Shown: piece by piece, positions 1-8,098 of the stretch
How the letters are laid out: each line of letters opens with the position of its first letter
How positions within the stretch are numbered: the stretch's first letter is position 1
DNA from: Rugamonas brunnea
GTDB lineage: Bacteria; Pseudomonadota; Gammaproteobacteria; Burkholderiales; Burkholderiaceae_D
DNA: 64,000 nt
Reading direction: 5' to 3'
Assembly: GCF_014042345.1 (NCBI RefSeq)
Contig: NZ_JACEZT010000014.1
Span: 62,001 to 126,000, forward strand
Notes under the pieces: generated by a model
Seen by the model: the letters and a program-made list of their open reading frames with translations, nothing else
What the model was told of the DNA's origin: nothing
Databases searched by the model: none
Position numbers and translations under genes: made by a program

Positions 1-2253
1 GGCGGCTTCGTGTGCAAGCAGATGCCCAAGGACGCCGTGCGTGAAACCATCGCGGCCGAAGGCGAAGCCGTGTACCGCCTGTTCATCGCCAGCCTGCTGG
101 AGATGACCGACAACCGCGTGCTGGGCAAGATCGTGCAGCCGACCGACACCGTGTGCTACGACAGCGCCGACCCCTACCTGGTGGTGGCGGCCGACAAGGG
201 CACGGCCACGTTCTCCGATATCGCCAACAGCATCGCCGTGCAGCGCGGCTTCTGGCTGGGTGATGCGTTCGCGTCCGGCGGCTCGAACGGCTACGACCAC
301 AAGAAGATGGGCATCACGGCCAAGGGCGCGTTCGAAGCCGTCAAGCGCCACTTCTATGAACTGGACCACGACATCCACGCCACCGCCACCACCATGGTGG
401 GCGTGGGCGACATGTCGGGCGACGTGTTCGGCAACGGCGCGCTGCTGTCGCGCAAACTGAAACTGCTGGCCGCGTTCGACCACCGCCACATCTTCCTCGA
501 TCCGAACCCGGACATGGAAGCCTCGTTCAACGAGCGCGCCCGCATGTTCGCACTGCCACGCTCGTCGTGGGACGACTACAACAAGGAACTGATCTCGGCT
601 GGCGGCGGCGTCTATCCGCGCACGCTGCGCAGCATCGAGCTGTCGCCGCAGATCCGCGCCGCGCTGGCCATCGAGGAGACGGCGCTCTCGCCTGAGGAAC
701 TGATGCACCGCATCCTGCAGGCGCCGGTAGACCTGTTCTACAACGGCGGTATCGGCACCTACATCAAGTCCTCGGCTGAAACCCACGCCCAGGTCAAGGA
801 CCGCGCCAACGACCATATCCGCGTGGACGGCAGCCAGCTGCGCTGCAAGGTGGTGGCCGAAGGCGGCAACCTCGGTGCGACCCAGGCTGGCCGTATCGAG
901 TTCGCACTGGCCGGCGGCCGCATCTTCACGGACGCGATCGACAATTCGGCCGGCGTCGATTGCTCCGACCATGAAGTGAACGCCAAGATGTGGCTTGACG
1001 TGGAAATGAATGCCGGCCAGCTGGCAGAAGCGGACCGCAACCGCCTCCTGAACGACATGACGGCCGACATCGAACGCCTGGTCCTGCGCGACAACACGCT
1101 GCAAACCCATTTGCTGGTGCGCGAAGCACAGGACCAGTCGGGCGCCGCGGTGCAGGATGGCTACGCCGCCCTGATCGCCAGCCTGGAGGAAGAGGGCGCC
1201 CTGTCGCGCGAACTGGAGCAGTTGCCCACGGTGGCTGAACTGGCGCGCCGCAAGGCCGATGGCCGCGGCCTGACGACGCCGGAACTGGCGGTGGTGATCG
1301 CCAACGTCAAGAACCGCTACAAGCGCATCCTGTCGGCCCTGCCGCTGACGGAGCACAGCTGGGCCGAGTCGGTGCTGAAGCCGTACTTCCCGGCGCTGCT
1401 GGTGTCCACCCGCAGCGCGCTGGCGCACCCGCTGGCCAACGCCATCCTGGCCACCGTGCTGGCCAATGAAGCCGTCAACCGTTGCGGCCCGCTGATGCTG
1501 CGCGACCTGGCGGCCGCCCACAACGTGGACGAGGCGGACGTGATCCAGGCCTGGGGGCAGGCATGGTCGGCCCTGAGCCTGGCGTCCGTGTTCGACACGC
1601 TGGACGCTGACGCACTGAAGATTCCGCGCGTGGTCTCGATCAAGGTCGATGGCCGCACCCGCAGCCTGCAGAAGGCCGTGATCGAAGGCGTGCTGTCGGT
1701 GCCCGCCGAACAGTTGCGCGCTGCCGGCGGCCTGGCCGAGCTGACCCGCGTGTTCGCCCAGCCCGATCTGCTCAAGCAACTGATGCCAGCCGAAGGCACG
1801 GCCGATGCCGACGCCGTGCCCGGCCTGCGCCCCGCGTTCGCGCAAGCGTGGAAGGCGGTCGACGCGATCGAGGCGGTGGCCGGTTTCGTGTTCGCGGCGC
1901 TGTCGGTCAACCGGCCAGCCGGCATGGACTTGCCGGCCTTCCTGCAAGTGGGCCTGAACCTGCGCGCGCAGGCCGGCATCGACACGCTGGAGCGCGGCCT
2001 GAAAATGCCGGCCCGCAGCAAGTCGCAGGAACAGTTGCGCAGCTACGCCCAGCAGGCGCTGCGCCGCACCCAGCATCGTCTGCTGACCCAGGTGCTGGAG
2101 CGCGCCACGGGCGGCCATGACGCCAGCGAGGCGGTGGAACTGGTGACCTGCACGCTGGGCCTGTCCGGCTACGCGCCGGTGGCGGACCTGGAGCAGGCCA
2201 TGCTCGATGTGTGGGCCTTGTCCGAGGCCAGCAACGCAACCGTGGCGGCATAA
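1..2253 (+). CDS. gdhB: NAD-specific glutamate dehydrogenase, large (GdhB/Bac_GDH) type, C-terminal part
   Basis: Oxidatively deaminates glutamate to 2-oxoglutarate with NAD. The frame is open from the first base, so the gene is cut by the left edge; about 750 residues are present of a family that usually runs to about 1600. Visible family hallmarks are the NAD-domain stretch with GGIGTYIKSS near residue 250, the VAEGGNLGATQAGRIEFA segment and NSAGVDCSDHEVNAK just after it, followed by the long helical C-terminal domain typical of the 180-kDa class. The first internal ATG at base 10 is not a real start. It is followed after 4 bases by astE, which produces glutamate, so the two probably form one catabolic unit. 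Codon use matches the rest of the window. Confidence 0.93.
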   Translation, partial: GGFVCKQMPKDAVRETIAAEGEAVYRLFIASLLEMTDNRVLGKIVQPTDTVCYDSADPYLVVAADKGTATFSDIANSIAVQRGFWLGDAFASGGSNGYDHKKMGITAKGAFEAVKRHFYELDHDIHATATTMVGVGDMSGDVFGNGALLSRKLKLLAAFDHRHIFLDPNPDMEASFNERARMFALPRSSWDDYNKELISAGGGVYPRTLRSIELSPQIRAALAIEETALSPEELMHRILQAPVDLFYNGGIGTYIKSSAETHAQVKDRANDHIRVDGSQLRCKVVAEGGNLGATQAGRIEFALAGGRIFTDAIDNSAGVDCSDHEVNAKMWLDVEMNAGQLAEADRNRLLNDMTADIERLVLRDNTLQTHLLVREAQDQSGAAVQDGYAALIASLEEEGALSRELEQLPTVAELARRKADGRGLTTPELAVVIANVKNRYKRILSALPLTEHSWAESVLKPYFPALLVSTRSALAHPLANAILATVLANEAVNRCGPLMLRDLAAAHNVDEADVIQAWGQAWSALSLASVFDTLDADALKIPRVVSIKVDGRTRSLQKAVIEGVLSVPAEQLRAAGGLAELTRVFAQPDLLKQLMPAEGTADADAVPGLRPAFAQAWKAVDAIEAVAGFVFAALSVNRPAGMDLPAFLQVGLNLRAQAGIDTLERGLKMPARSKSQEQLRSYAQQALRRTQHRLLTQVLERATGGHDASEAVELVTCTLGLSGYAPVADLEQAMLDVWALSEASNATVAA

Positions 2254-2257
2254 GCGG

Positions 2258-3295
2258 ATGAGCATGACGCAAACGACTTCCTCCGCATCTGCCGCCCCGT
2301 TGCCGGAGGCCGTGCGGGCCCTGGCCGAGGCGGATTTCAGCGCCGTGGCCGGGCGCTTTACCCGCGCCGGCTTCACGGTGGCGCAACCGGCCGACGGCAT
2401 CCTCACCATCAAGGGGCCCTCGCGTGCGGGCGCGCCCGACCGCGCCAGCGTGCTGGTGTCGGTCGGCGTGCATGGCGACGAGACGGGACCGATCGAAGTG
2501 GTGGCCCACCTGCTGGACGCGCTGTCGCGTGATGTGGCGGTGAACGCGGCTGCGCTGGCGGTGGATTTGATGCTTTGCGTCGGCAATATCGGCGCCATCC
2601 GCGCCGGCAAGCGCTTCATCGACGCGGACCTGAACCGCATGTTCCGCGCCGAGCGGGGCACGCTGGCCGGCACCGCCGAGGCGGCGCGGGCCGACGTGAT
2701 GATGGCCGCCACCACGGCCTTCTTCGACGGCGCCGGGCCGGACCGCTGGCACCTGGATTTGCACACGGCGATCCGGCCGTCCGTTTATCCGACCTTCGCC
2801 ATCGTGCCCGAGCTGATCGAGGCCGGCGCGCGCGGCCGCCTGATAGCCTGGCTGGGTGCGGCCGGCATCGGCGCCATCATCATGAACCCGCAGTCGGCGG
2901 GCACCTACAGCTACTACGCGTCCGAGCACCACGGCGCGGCCGGCACCACGGTGGAGCTGGGCCGCATCGGCACGCTGGGCCAGAACGACATCGGCCAGTT
3001 CGCCGAGGCGGCGCAGGCGCTGGACGCGCTGCTGCGCGGCGTGGCGCCCGCGTCGGCCGGGCACCAGCCGCACATCTTCAACACGGCCCAGCAGATCATC
3101 AAGCTGAGCGACCAGTTCACGATGGCGTTCGGGCGCGACACGCAGAACTTCACGGCGCTGCCGCAGGGCGCCGAAATCGCGCGCGACGGCGACACCATCT
3201 ACACCGTGCAGCACGAACAGGAATACGTCGTGTTCCCCAACCCGGACGTGCGGGTGGGGCTGCGTGCGGGCCTGATGGTGGTGCGCGCCTCCTGA
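2258..3295 (+). CDS. astE: succinylglutamate desuccinylase/aspartoacylase family (AstE-like)
   Basis: Zinc hydrolase expected to release succinate and glutamate from N-succinylglutamate, the last step of the arginine succinyltransferase pathway. In the 345-residue product the zinc motif HGDE (His72, Glu75), the arginine-bearing DLNRMF segment near 124, a second zinc histidine in HLDLHTAIRP (His169) and the likely catalytic glutamate in TTVELGRIG (Glu233) are all seen. The start is the ATG 4 bases after the dehydrogenase stop; a second in-frame ATG lies two codons later. An upstream in-frame extension inside the dehydrogenase gene is only a shadow. No astCADB genes are in the window, so substrate is inferred from family and from the neighbour that consumes glutamate. 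Aspartoacylase activity is the alternative. Confidence 0.82.
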   Translation: MSMTQTTSSASAAPLPEAVRALAEADFSAVAGRFTRAGFTVAQPADGILTIKGPSRAGAPDRASVLVSVGVHGDETGPIEVVAHLLDALSRDVAVNAAALAVDLMLCVGNIGAIRAGKRFIDADLNRMFRAERGTLAGTAEAARADVMMAATTAFFDGAGPDRWHLDLHTAIRPSVYPTFAIVPELIEAGARGRLIAWLGAAGIGAIIMNPQSAGTYSYYASEHHGAAGTTVELGRIGTLGQNDIGQFAEAAQALDALLRGVAPASAGHQPHIFNTAQQIIKLSDQFTMAFGRDTQNFTALPQGAEIARDGDTIYTVQHEQEYVVFPNPDVRVGLRAGLMVVRAS

Positions 3296-3380
3296 CCCCG
3301 CCCGGTCGCCGCCCGGCGACCTTGAGAATCCCGACCGGCTTGCGCCGCGCCACAGCGCGTGGCGCAAGCGCCAAAACAGA

Positions 3381-3412
3381 CAGGGCCGCCGGCATGTAGC
3401 GCGGCGGCCCTG
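3381..3412. terminator. strong hairpin between convergent genes
   Basis: An 11-base perfect inverted repeat, cagggccgccg and cggcggccctg, with a 10-base loop lies between astE and the convergent glycine-zipper gene. A second, weaker repeat (cttgcgcc with ggcgcaag) lies just before it at 3339-3368. There is no T tract on either side, so termination is inferred from stem strength and position. Confidence 0.5.
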
Positions 3413-3449
3413 GTGTGAGTGGTGTGGCGGGACGGCGGTCCCGCCCGGA

Positions 3450-4022
3450 TCAGCGTTGCTGCTGTTTCTGTTGTTCCTGGATCTGGTTGCCCAGCAGGCC
3501 GCCGCCGATGGCGCCGGCGATGGTGGCAGCGGTGCGGCCACGGCCACCACCCACCTGGTTGCCCAGCAGGCCGCCGATCACGGCGCCGGCGCCGATGCCC
3601 ACGTAGTTGGGCGAGCTGTTGGCCGGGGCTGGAGCCGGTGCAGGCTGCGGCGCCGACTGGGCGCGGCGGTCATAGTCGTCCGCCTGGGCCAGTTGGGTGC
3701 TGTGGTGCACCCGGGCCGTGTGGTGCACGACCGGCTGTTGCTGCGGCTGCTGGTATTGCTGCTGGTATTGTTGCTGCTGTTGTTGCGGTTGCTCGTTCTG
3801 CGCCTGCTGGAGTGCGGCGGGCGGCAACTGCTGGGTCTGGCCCGGCGCCAGGTCGGACGTCATGCCGTTGTTCGCAGCGGGATTGATGTCGCCCTTGGCC
3901 TTGGACGAAGGCAGCCAGCCGGCGATGGCGGCGGTGCCCACCAGGCTCAACACGGTGACCGAAATCGCAGCACCTGCGATCAGGGGGTGAATGCGGCGGG
4001 TTACGGTTGGGATCTTTTCCAT
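3450..4022 (-). CDS. glycine-zipper 2TM-domain envelope protein
   Basis: A 190-residue protein with one N-terminal membrane segment (about residues 12-35), a Gln-rich tract (roughly 95-125) and a C-terminal pair of glycine-zipper helices containing GAVIGGLLGNQVGGG and GAIGGGLLGNQI. This architecture is that of SlyB/Rick_17kDa-like 2TM glycine-zipper proteins, which insert in the envelope and are linked to cell-envelope integrity. I chose the ATG at 4022 because ctcct (AGGAG on the coding strand) sits 7 bases upstream; the longer frame adds 11 residues with no ribosome site. There is no lipobox, so it is probably held by its N-terminal anchor. Exact function unknown. Confidence 0.75.
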   Translation of the reverse strand: MEKIPTVTRRIHPLIAGAAISVTVLSLVGTAAIAGWLPSSKAKGDINPAANNGMTSDLAPGQTQQLPPAALQQAQNEQPQQQQQQYQQQYQQPQQQPVVHHTARVHHSTQLAQADDYDRRAQSAPQPAPAPAPANSSPNYVGIGAGAVIGGLLGNQVGGGRGRTAATIAGAIGGGLLGNQIQEQQKQQQR

Positions 4023-4212
4023 GTCTGGGCTCCTGGTTGTCATTGGGTAATGCATGACGCCAGATTAACGGCCCGGCCCGCTACAAGCTATACATTGCGC
4101 TGTATCAAAAGTAAGCATGTGTAACCGTGGCGGGGAAAGGGGGGCCAGACCAGGGCCCCTCTGTTGCTGCTTATGCACATAAATTACTGTAGGGGCCGGC
4201 GGCAAGAAGCCC

Positions 4213-4218
4213 TATAAT
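4213..4218 (+). promoter_or_regulatory. consensus -10 box before the permease gene
   Basis: A perfect TATAAT lies about 75 bases upstream of the permease start in the 273-base divergent intergenic region. No good -35 hexamer is seen at 17 bases, so an activator or a weak -35 is likely. Confidence 0.45.
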
Positions 4219-4295
4219 CGCGCTTAGTTTTTTTGACCGACCATTTCGCCGGAGCGTTACCCGCGCTGCCGTTGCAACCGATACAAGGATAGCCT

Positions 4296-5771
4296 GTGAA
4301 CCAAACACTGGGCCAAAAACTGACCCGTACCAAGCCGGTCGATGTCACCCCTGAGCATACGCAAGGCAATTCCGGCAGCGGCTTGAACCGTTCGATCGGC
4401 CTGTTTCCGCTGACCATGATCGGCGTGGGCGCCACCATCGGCACCGGTATTTTCTTCACCATGGTGGAAGCCGTGCCCAAGGCCGGCCCGTCCGTCATCC
4501 TGTCGTTCCTGATCGCCGCCATCACGGCCGGCCTGACGGCGCTGTGCTATGCCGAGTTGTCGTTCCGCATCCCCGCCTCCGGTTCCTCGTATTCGTTCGC
4601 CTATGCCACGGTGGGCGAATTCCTGGCCTTCATCATGGCGGCCTGCCTGTTGCTTGAATATGGGCTGGCGGCCAGCGCCACGGCGATCGGCTGGTCCGAC
4701 TATCTGAATAATTTCCTCGTCAACGCGTTCGGCTGGCATATCCCATCCTTGCTGCGGTCGCCGATGATCGTGTCCGGCGCGAATGGCATCGAATTCCATC
4801 CCGGCCATATCAACCTGCCGCCCATCATGCTGGTGTGCCTGTGCTGCTTCCTGCTGCTGCGCGGCACCAAGGAATCGGCCACCACCAACGCCATCATGGT
4901 GATGATCAAGCTGGCCATCCTCGTCTTCTTCGTCGTGATCGCGTTCGCCGGTTTCGATTCGCATAACTTCTTCCCCTTCTTTAATACCGACAACAGCAAG
5001 GGCTTCGCCGGCATGAAGGGCGTGACGGCGGCGGCCGGCACCGTGTTCTTCTCGTTCATCGGCCTCGATACGGTGGCCACGGCCGGCGAGGAAGTGCGCA
5101 ACCCGCGCCGCAACGTGCCGATCGGCATCCTGGCCGCGCTGGCCATCGTCACCGTGTTCTATATGCTGGTGGCCGTGGCGGCGCTGGGCGCGCAGCCGGC
5201 GTCCAAGTTTGAAGGCCAGGAAGCGGGCCTGGCCGTGATCCTGCAGAACGTGACCGGCAAGACCTGGCCGGCACTGGTGCTGGCGGCCGGCGCCGTCATC
5301 TCCGTGTTCAGCGTGACGCTGGTGACGATTTATGGCCAGACCCGCATCCTGTTCGCCATCTCGCGCGACGGCCTGATCTCGAAGGCGTTCCAGACCGTCA
5401 ATCCGCGCACGGCCGCGCCGGTGAGCAATACGCTGATCGTGTGCAGCGTGGTGGGGCTGGTGTCCGGCTTCGTGGACGCGACTTTCCTGTGGGACATGGT
5501 CAGCATGGGCACGCTGACGGCCTTTATCGTCGTCTCGCTGGCCGTGCCGGTGATGCGCCGCAAGGAAAACGGCAAGGGCGCAGATGGCTTCCGCGTGCCG
5601 TTCGGCCCGTATGTAGTGCCGGGTTTGAGCATCCTGGCCTGCCTGTACATCATGCGCGACCTGTCGCGCACCACCTTCACCATCTTCACGATCTGGATGA
5701 CGGCGGCGGTGCTGACTTATTTCCTGTACGGTATGCGCAACTCGCACCTGAACGGCGCCCCGCGCAACTGA
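4296..5771 (+). CDS. APC-family amino acid permease
   Basis: Inner-membrane amino acid transporter of the APC superfamily, 491 residues with about twelve hydrophobic spans and possibly a further pair near the C terminus. The first span carries the family signature MIGVGATIGTGIF (about residues 42-54), which forms the unwound substrate-binding helix; the conserved segment SFIGLDTVATAGEEVRNPRR near 250-270 is typical of the cationic amino acid/YfnA-like branch. The start is GTG at 4296, set by aaggat 6 bases upstream, and an internal ATG is far into the gene. The gene stands alone and ends at a strong bidirectional terminator. Substrate cannot be fixed from sequence; basic or small neutral amino acids are both possible. 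Confidence 0.85.
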   Translation: MNQTLGQKLTRTKPVDVTPEHTQGNSGSGLNRSIGLFPLTMIGVGATIGTGIFFTMVEAVPKAGPSVILSFLIAAITAGLTALCYAELSFRIPASGSSYSFAYATVGEFLAFIMAACLLLEYGLAASATAIGWSDYLNNFLVNAFGWHIPSLLRSPMIVSGANGIEFHPGHINLPPIMLVCLCCFLLLRGTKESATTNAIMVMIKLAILVFFVVIAFAGFDSHNFFPFFNTDNSKGFAGMKGVTAAAGTVFFSFIGLDTVATAGEEVRNPRRNVPIGILAALAIVTVFYMLVAVAALGAQPASKFEGQEAGLAVILQNVTGKTWPALVLAAGAVISVFSVTLVTIYGQTRILFAISRDGLISKAFQTVNPRTAAPVSNTLIVCSVVGLVSGFVDATFLWDMVSMGTLTAFIVVSLAVPVMRRKENGKGADGFRVPFGPYVVPGLSILACLYIMRDLSRTTFTIFTIWMTAAVLTYFLYGMRNSHLNGAPRN

Positions 5772-5782
5772 TTCGTCAGCAC

Positions 5783-5824
5783 AAAAAAAAAGACCCGGCA
5801 GCGTGAGCGGCCGGGTCTTTTTTT
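5783..5824. terminator. bidirectional rho-independent terminator
   Basis: An A run, gacccggc, a loop of about 10 bases, gccgggtc and a T run form a symmetrical stem flanked by A and T tracts on both strands. It serves the permease gene on the plus strand and the small-protein operon on the minus strand. Confidence 0.9.
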
Positions 5825-5836
5825 ATGCACTGGCGC

Positions 5837-5938
5837 TTATTGCGCGTCGATCTGCTCGGGCTTGGCGCCCAGGTAGAGGCGCAGTACGAGGCCCGACAGG
5901 GCGATGGCGGCAGGCAGATTTTCGATGATGGTCAGCAT
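5837..5938 (-). CDS. 33-residue micro-membrane protein, paralogue of the preceding gene
   Basis: A tiny open frame starting ATG at 5938 with GGAG 9 bases upstream, inside the end of the previous gene, and ending just before the terminator. The product has one hydrophobic segment with LPAAIALSGLVLRLYLG followed by a charged tail AKPEQIDAQ. The segment LPxxxAxxGLVLRLYLG is shared with the 27-residue product upstream, so the two are tandem paralogues. Third gene of the small-protein operon 6274 to 5837. I do not recognise a family. A single-pass membrane peptide is inferred from the hydrophobic stretch; function unknown. Confidence 0.6.
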   Translation of the reverse strand: MLTIIENLPAAIALSGLVLRLYLGAKPEQIDAQ

Positions 5939-5942
5939 AGTT

Positions 5943-6026
5943 TTACTCCGATTGAGAACCAAGATACAGGCGCAGAACCAGGCCCACGGTTGCCAGGATG
6001 GCGGGAAGCATAGGCAGGACTTGCAT
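5943..6026 (-). CDS. 27-residue micro-membrane protein
   Basis: The ATG at 6026 lies 2 bases after the stop of the 81-residue gene, suggesting translational coupling. The product, starting MQVLPMLPAILATVGLV and continuing LRLYLGSQSE, is almost entirely one hydrophobic helix closed by an Arg-Leu-Tyr-Leu-Gly motif and a short polar tail. It shares the GLVLRLYLG core and the upstream Leu-Pro-Ala with the 33-residue protein encoded just downstream. Short length, tight packing, a ribosome site for the next gene embedded in its 3' end and the shared motif argue that both are translated. No known family is recognised. Confidence 0.58.
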   Translation of the reverse strand: MQVLPMLPAILATVGLVLRLYLGSQSE

Positions 6027-6028
6027 GA

Positions 6029-6274
6029 TCAGCCCCGCGACGCCATGAAGCGCAGTTCGGCCGACAGGTTGGGGGCGATGTGCTCGTAGTCGTCGGCCAT
6101 GCGGGACAGGTAGGTCGCCTCACTATGGCGCTGCTCTTCCAAAGCCTGGTCTTCTGCGCGCGGTTTGACCGCGAACAGGGCGGCCAGCAGGCCGCGTGCT
6201 GCGTGGGCAACGTTGCTGGCGTAACCGCCGGCGGCATAGTCGTTGTAGCTCAGGTGGGTGTGTGCAGTGCTCAT
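6029..6274 (-). CDS. 81-residue protein, first gene of a micro-protein operon
   Basis: The start at 6274 is set by AAGGAG 7 bases upstream; the longer open frame upstream has no ribosome site and runs through the promoter. The product begins MSTAHTHLSYNDYAAGGYAS, has a short amphipathic or hydrophobic stretch ARGLLAALFAV (about residues 27-37) and a charged helical C-terminal half rich in Glu, Arg and Asp. It could be a peripheral membrane or cytoplasmic partner of the two micro-membrane proteins encoded directly downstream. I do not recognise a family. Expression is probably driven by the promoter at 6307-6335. Confidence 0.65.
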   Translation of the reverse strand: MSTAHTHLSYNDYAAGGYASNVAHAARGLLAALFAVKPRAEDQALEEQRHSEATYLSRMADDYEHIAPNLSAELRFMASRG

Positions 6275-6306
6275 GTTTAGCTCCTTTTCGTCCGTTGTTG
6301 CAGTGC

Positions 6307-6335
6307 AGTATAGGACTGATTCAGTAATAAACAAA
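6307..6335 (-). promoter_or_regulatory. promoter of the micro-protein operon with a palindrome in its spacer
   Basis: Read on the minus strand, TTTGTT and TATACT are separated by exactly 17 bases in an A/T-rich patch unlike the surrounding GC-rich DNA. The 11-base palindrome actgattcagt at 6315-6325 sits in the spacer, a position where a bound repressor would block RNA polymerase. Inferred from sequence only. Confidence 0.5.
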
Positions 6336-6514
6336 CTTTTGATTCGTGATGGTATCCATACAGAAACCACATAACTTTGATTTAGTAATGTAATTCTTTT
6401 ATTCTTTCGAGCAACAAAAAAGCACGGCCAACACCGCGTTTTCCCTCTGGGATCGGGACTGCGCTGGGGTATGATTACTGTCCAATTTGCAATAAGACGA
6501 AGACGGGGTGAACT

Positions 6515-8038
6515 ATGTCCTTACGCATACGATTTATGCTTGCATTGCTGCTCAGCGGGCTGGCCGCCGTGGCAATGGTGGGCGGCCTGGCGTACGTGGG
6601 GATGAATAAAAAGGTGGACGTGATACGGCGCCAGCAGGCGGCCGACCACTTCTACAAATACCTGAGCGCCTACCTGACGCAATACGGCAGCTGGCAGGCG
6701 GCCACCACGGCGGAACCGTTCGAGCGCTTCATGCATCGCTCACAGGCGGCCGAGCGTCTGGATGTTGCGATGCAGCAGAATGGGGCGCGCACTGCGCCAT
6801 CGGACGCGCCCCGCCCCGCGAATGGCGAACCGGGTCCGCCGCCAGGCGAGCGCCCGTTTCCGCCCAATGAAGGCGGACCGGGCATGCCGCCGGATGGCCG
6901 GCCCCGGTTCCAGCCGGACTTCGATGGGCCAGGCGGACGCCCCCGCCCCATGCCGGGCGACGATGGCGGTCCGCCGCCCCCGCCGCCCGATGCCGGTGGC
7001 CGCGACCAGGGCGGCCCCCGTCCGGGCAACCGGCCGCCGCCGCCGGGACCCCGTCCGGGCAACGAACCGCCTTTCCATTTCATCGTCGCCGACCAGGATT
7101 ACAAGGTGTTGCTGGGCGCGGGCGTGTACCGGCCCGGCGAACCGTTGCCGGACGCCGCCCGCAAGGATGCGCGACCCGTCATGGTGGCGGGCAAGGTGGC
7201 GGCGTATATCTCACCGGAAGGCGTGTTCACTCCCAGCAAGGAAGAATTGCAATATCTGGCGGCCATGCGTGAAGCCTTGCTGGCCGGGGTGACGGGGGCG
7301 GCCGTGCTGGCGCTGGTGCTCGGCGTGCTGCTGAGCAAACGCCTGAGCCGCACGCTGAGCAGCCTGACGGATGCCGTGCGCGCCATGCACGGCGGCTCGC
7401 TGCTGCAACGCGTGCCCGTGCACGGCAAGGATGAGGTGGCGGCGCTGGCCAACGCCTTCAACGCCATGAGCGAGCAACTGGCCCGCAGCCACGAGGAGCT
7501 GAGCGCCTCGCACCAGACGATTCTGGAACAGGCCGACCAGTTGCGCGAACTGAGCGTGCGCGATGCGCTCACCAAGCTGTACAACCGCCGCCATTTCGAC
7601 GAGCAGGCCACCACGCTGTTCAACCAGGCCGTGCGCCACAAGCGGCCGCTAAGCCTGGTGATCGGCGACATCGACTTCTTCAAGCGCATCAACGACCAGT
7701 ATTCGCATGCCACCGGCGACGCCGTGCTGCGCCAGGTGGGCGAGATCCTGCGCGGCCACATGCGGCTGACGGATCTGGTGGCCCGCTACGGCGGCGAGGA
7801 ATTCGTGATCGCGCTGCCCGAGACGGCGCTGCCGCAGGCGGCCGCCCTGTGCGACAAGCTGCGCAACCTGATCGAAGGTTTCCCATGGCATGAGGTACAG
7901 CCCGGCCTCAAGGTGACGATGAGCATGGGCGTGTACGCCGACTTGGCGGCCGGCACGGCCGAAGCCATGCTGCAAAAGGCCGATGCGCTGCTGTACCGCG
8001 CCAAGGAGGGGGGCCGCAACCAGGTGTGCTTCGCCTGA
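6515..8038 (+). CDS. membrane diguanylate cyclase (HAMP-GGDEF) with proline-rich periplasmic domain
   Basis: Makes cyclic di-GMP from two GTP. In order: a membrane helix (about 7-29), a periplasmic region with a proline/glycine-rich stretch (about 97-186) and a small folded part (about 187-250), a second helix (256-273), a HAMP linker (273-326) and a GGDEF domain (345-505). The active-site motif is GGEEF at 426-430, the metal-binding DIDFF is at 385-389, and the inhibitory I-site RLTD (417-420) precedes the active site by five residues, so both activity and product feedback look intact. No EAL domain. It is monocistronic between AT-rich upstream DNA and a convergent exporter gene. The proline-rich loop is unusual and may be a spacer across peptidoglycan. 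Confidence 0.9.
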   Translation: MSLRIRFMLALLLSGLAAVAMVGGLAYVGMNKKVDVIRRQQAADHFYKYLSAYLTQYGSWQAATTAEPFERFMHRSQAAERLDVAMQQNGARTAPSDAPRPANGEPGPPPGERPFPPNEGGPGMPPDGRPRFQPDFDGPGGRPRPMPGDDGGPPPPPPDAGGRDQGGPRPGNRPPPPGPRPGNEPPFHFIVADQDYKVLLGAGVYRPGEPLPDAARKDARPVMVAGKVAAYISPEGVFTPSKEELQYLAAMREALLAGVTGAAVLALVLGVLLSKRLSRTLSSLTDAVRAMHGGSLLQRVPVHGKDEVAALANAFNAMSEQLARSHEELSASHQTILEQADQLRELSVRDALTKLYNRRHFDEQATTLFNQAVRHKRPLSLVIGDIDFFKRINDQYSHATGDAVLRQVGEILRGHMRLTDLVARYGGEEFVIALPETALPQAAALCDKLRNLIEGFPWHEVQPGLKVTMSMGVYADLAAGTAEAMLQKADALLYRAKEGGRNQVCFA

Positions 8039-8098
8039 GCCCGTTTCGCCTGGGTGTGTTCAGCCTGCGTGTGTTTAGCTTGAGACTGCGCGCCTTTT

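Noticed and set aside
3720..3800. CAG/CTG-like short repeats
   Set aside because: They encode the Gln-rich tract of the glycine-zipper protein; not a CRISPR array or mobile repeat.
4257..5747. 496-codon minus-strand frame opposite the permease
   Set aside because: His/Asp/Gln-rich shadow without hydrophobic or domain pattern; the permease frame has family motifs and a ribosome site.
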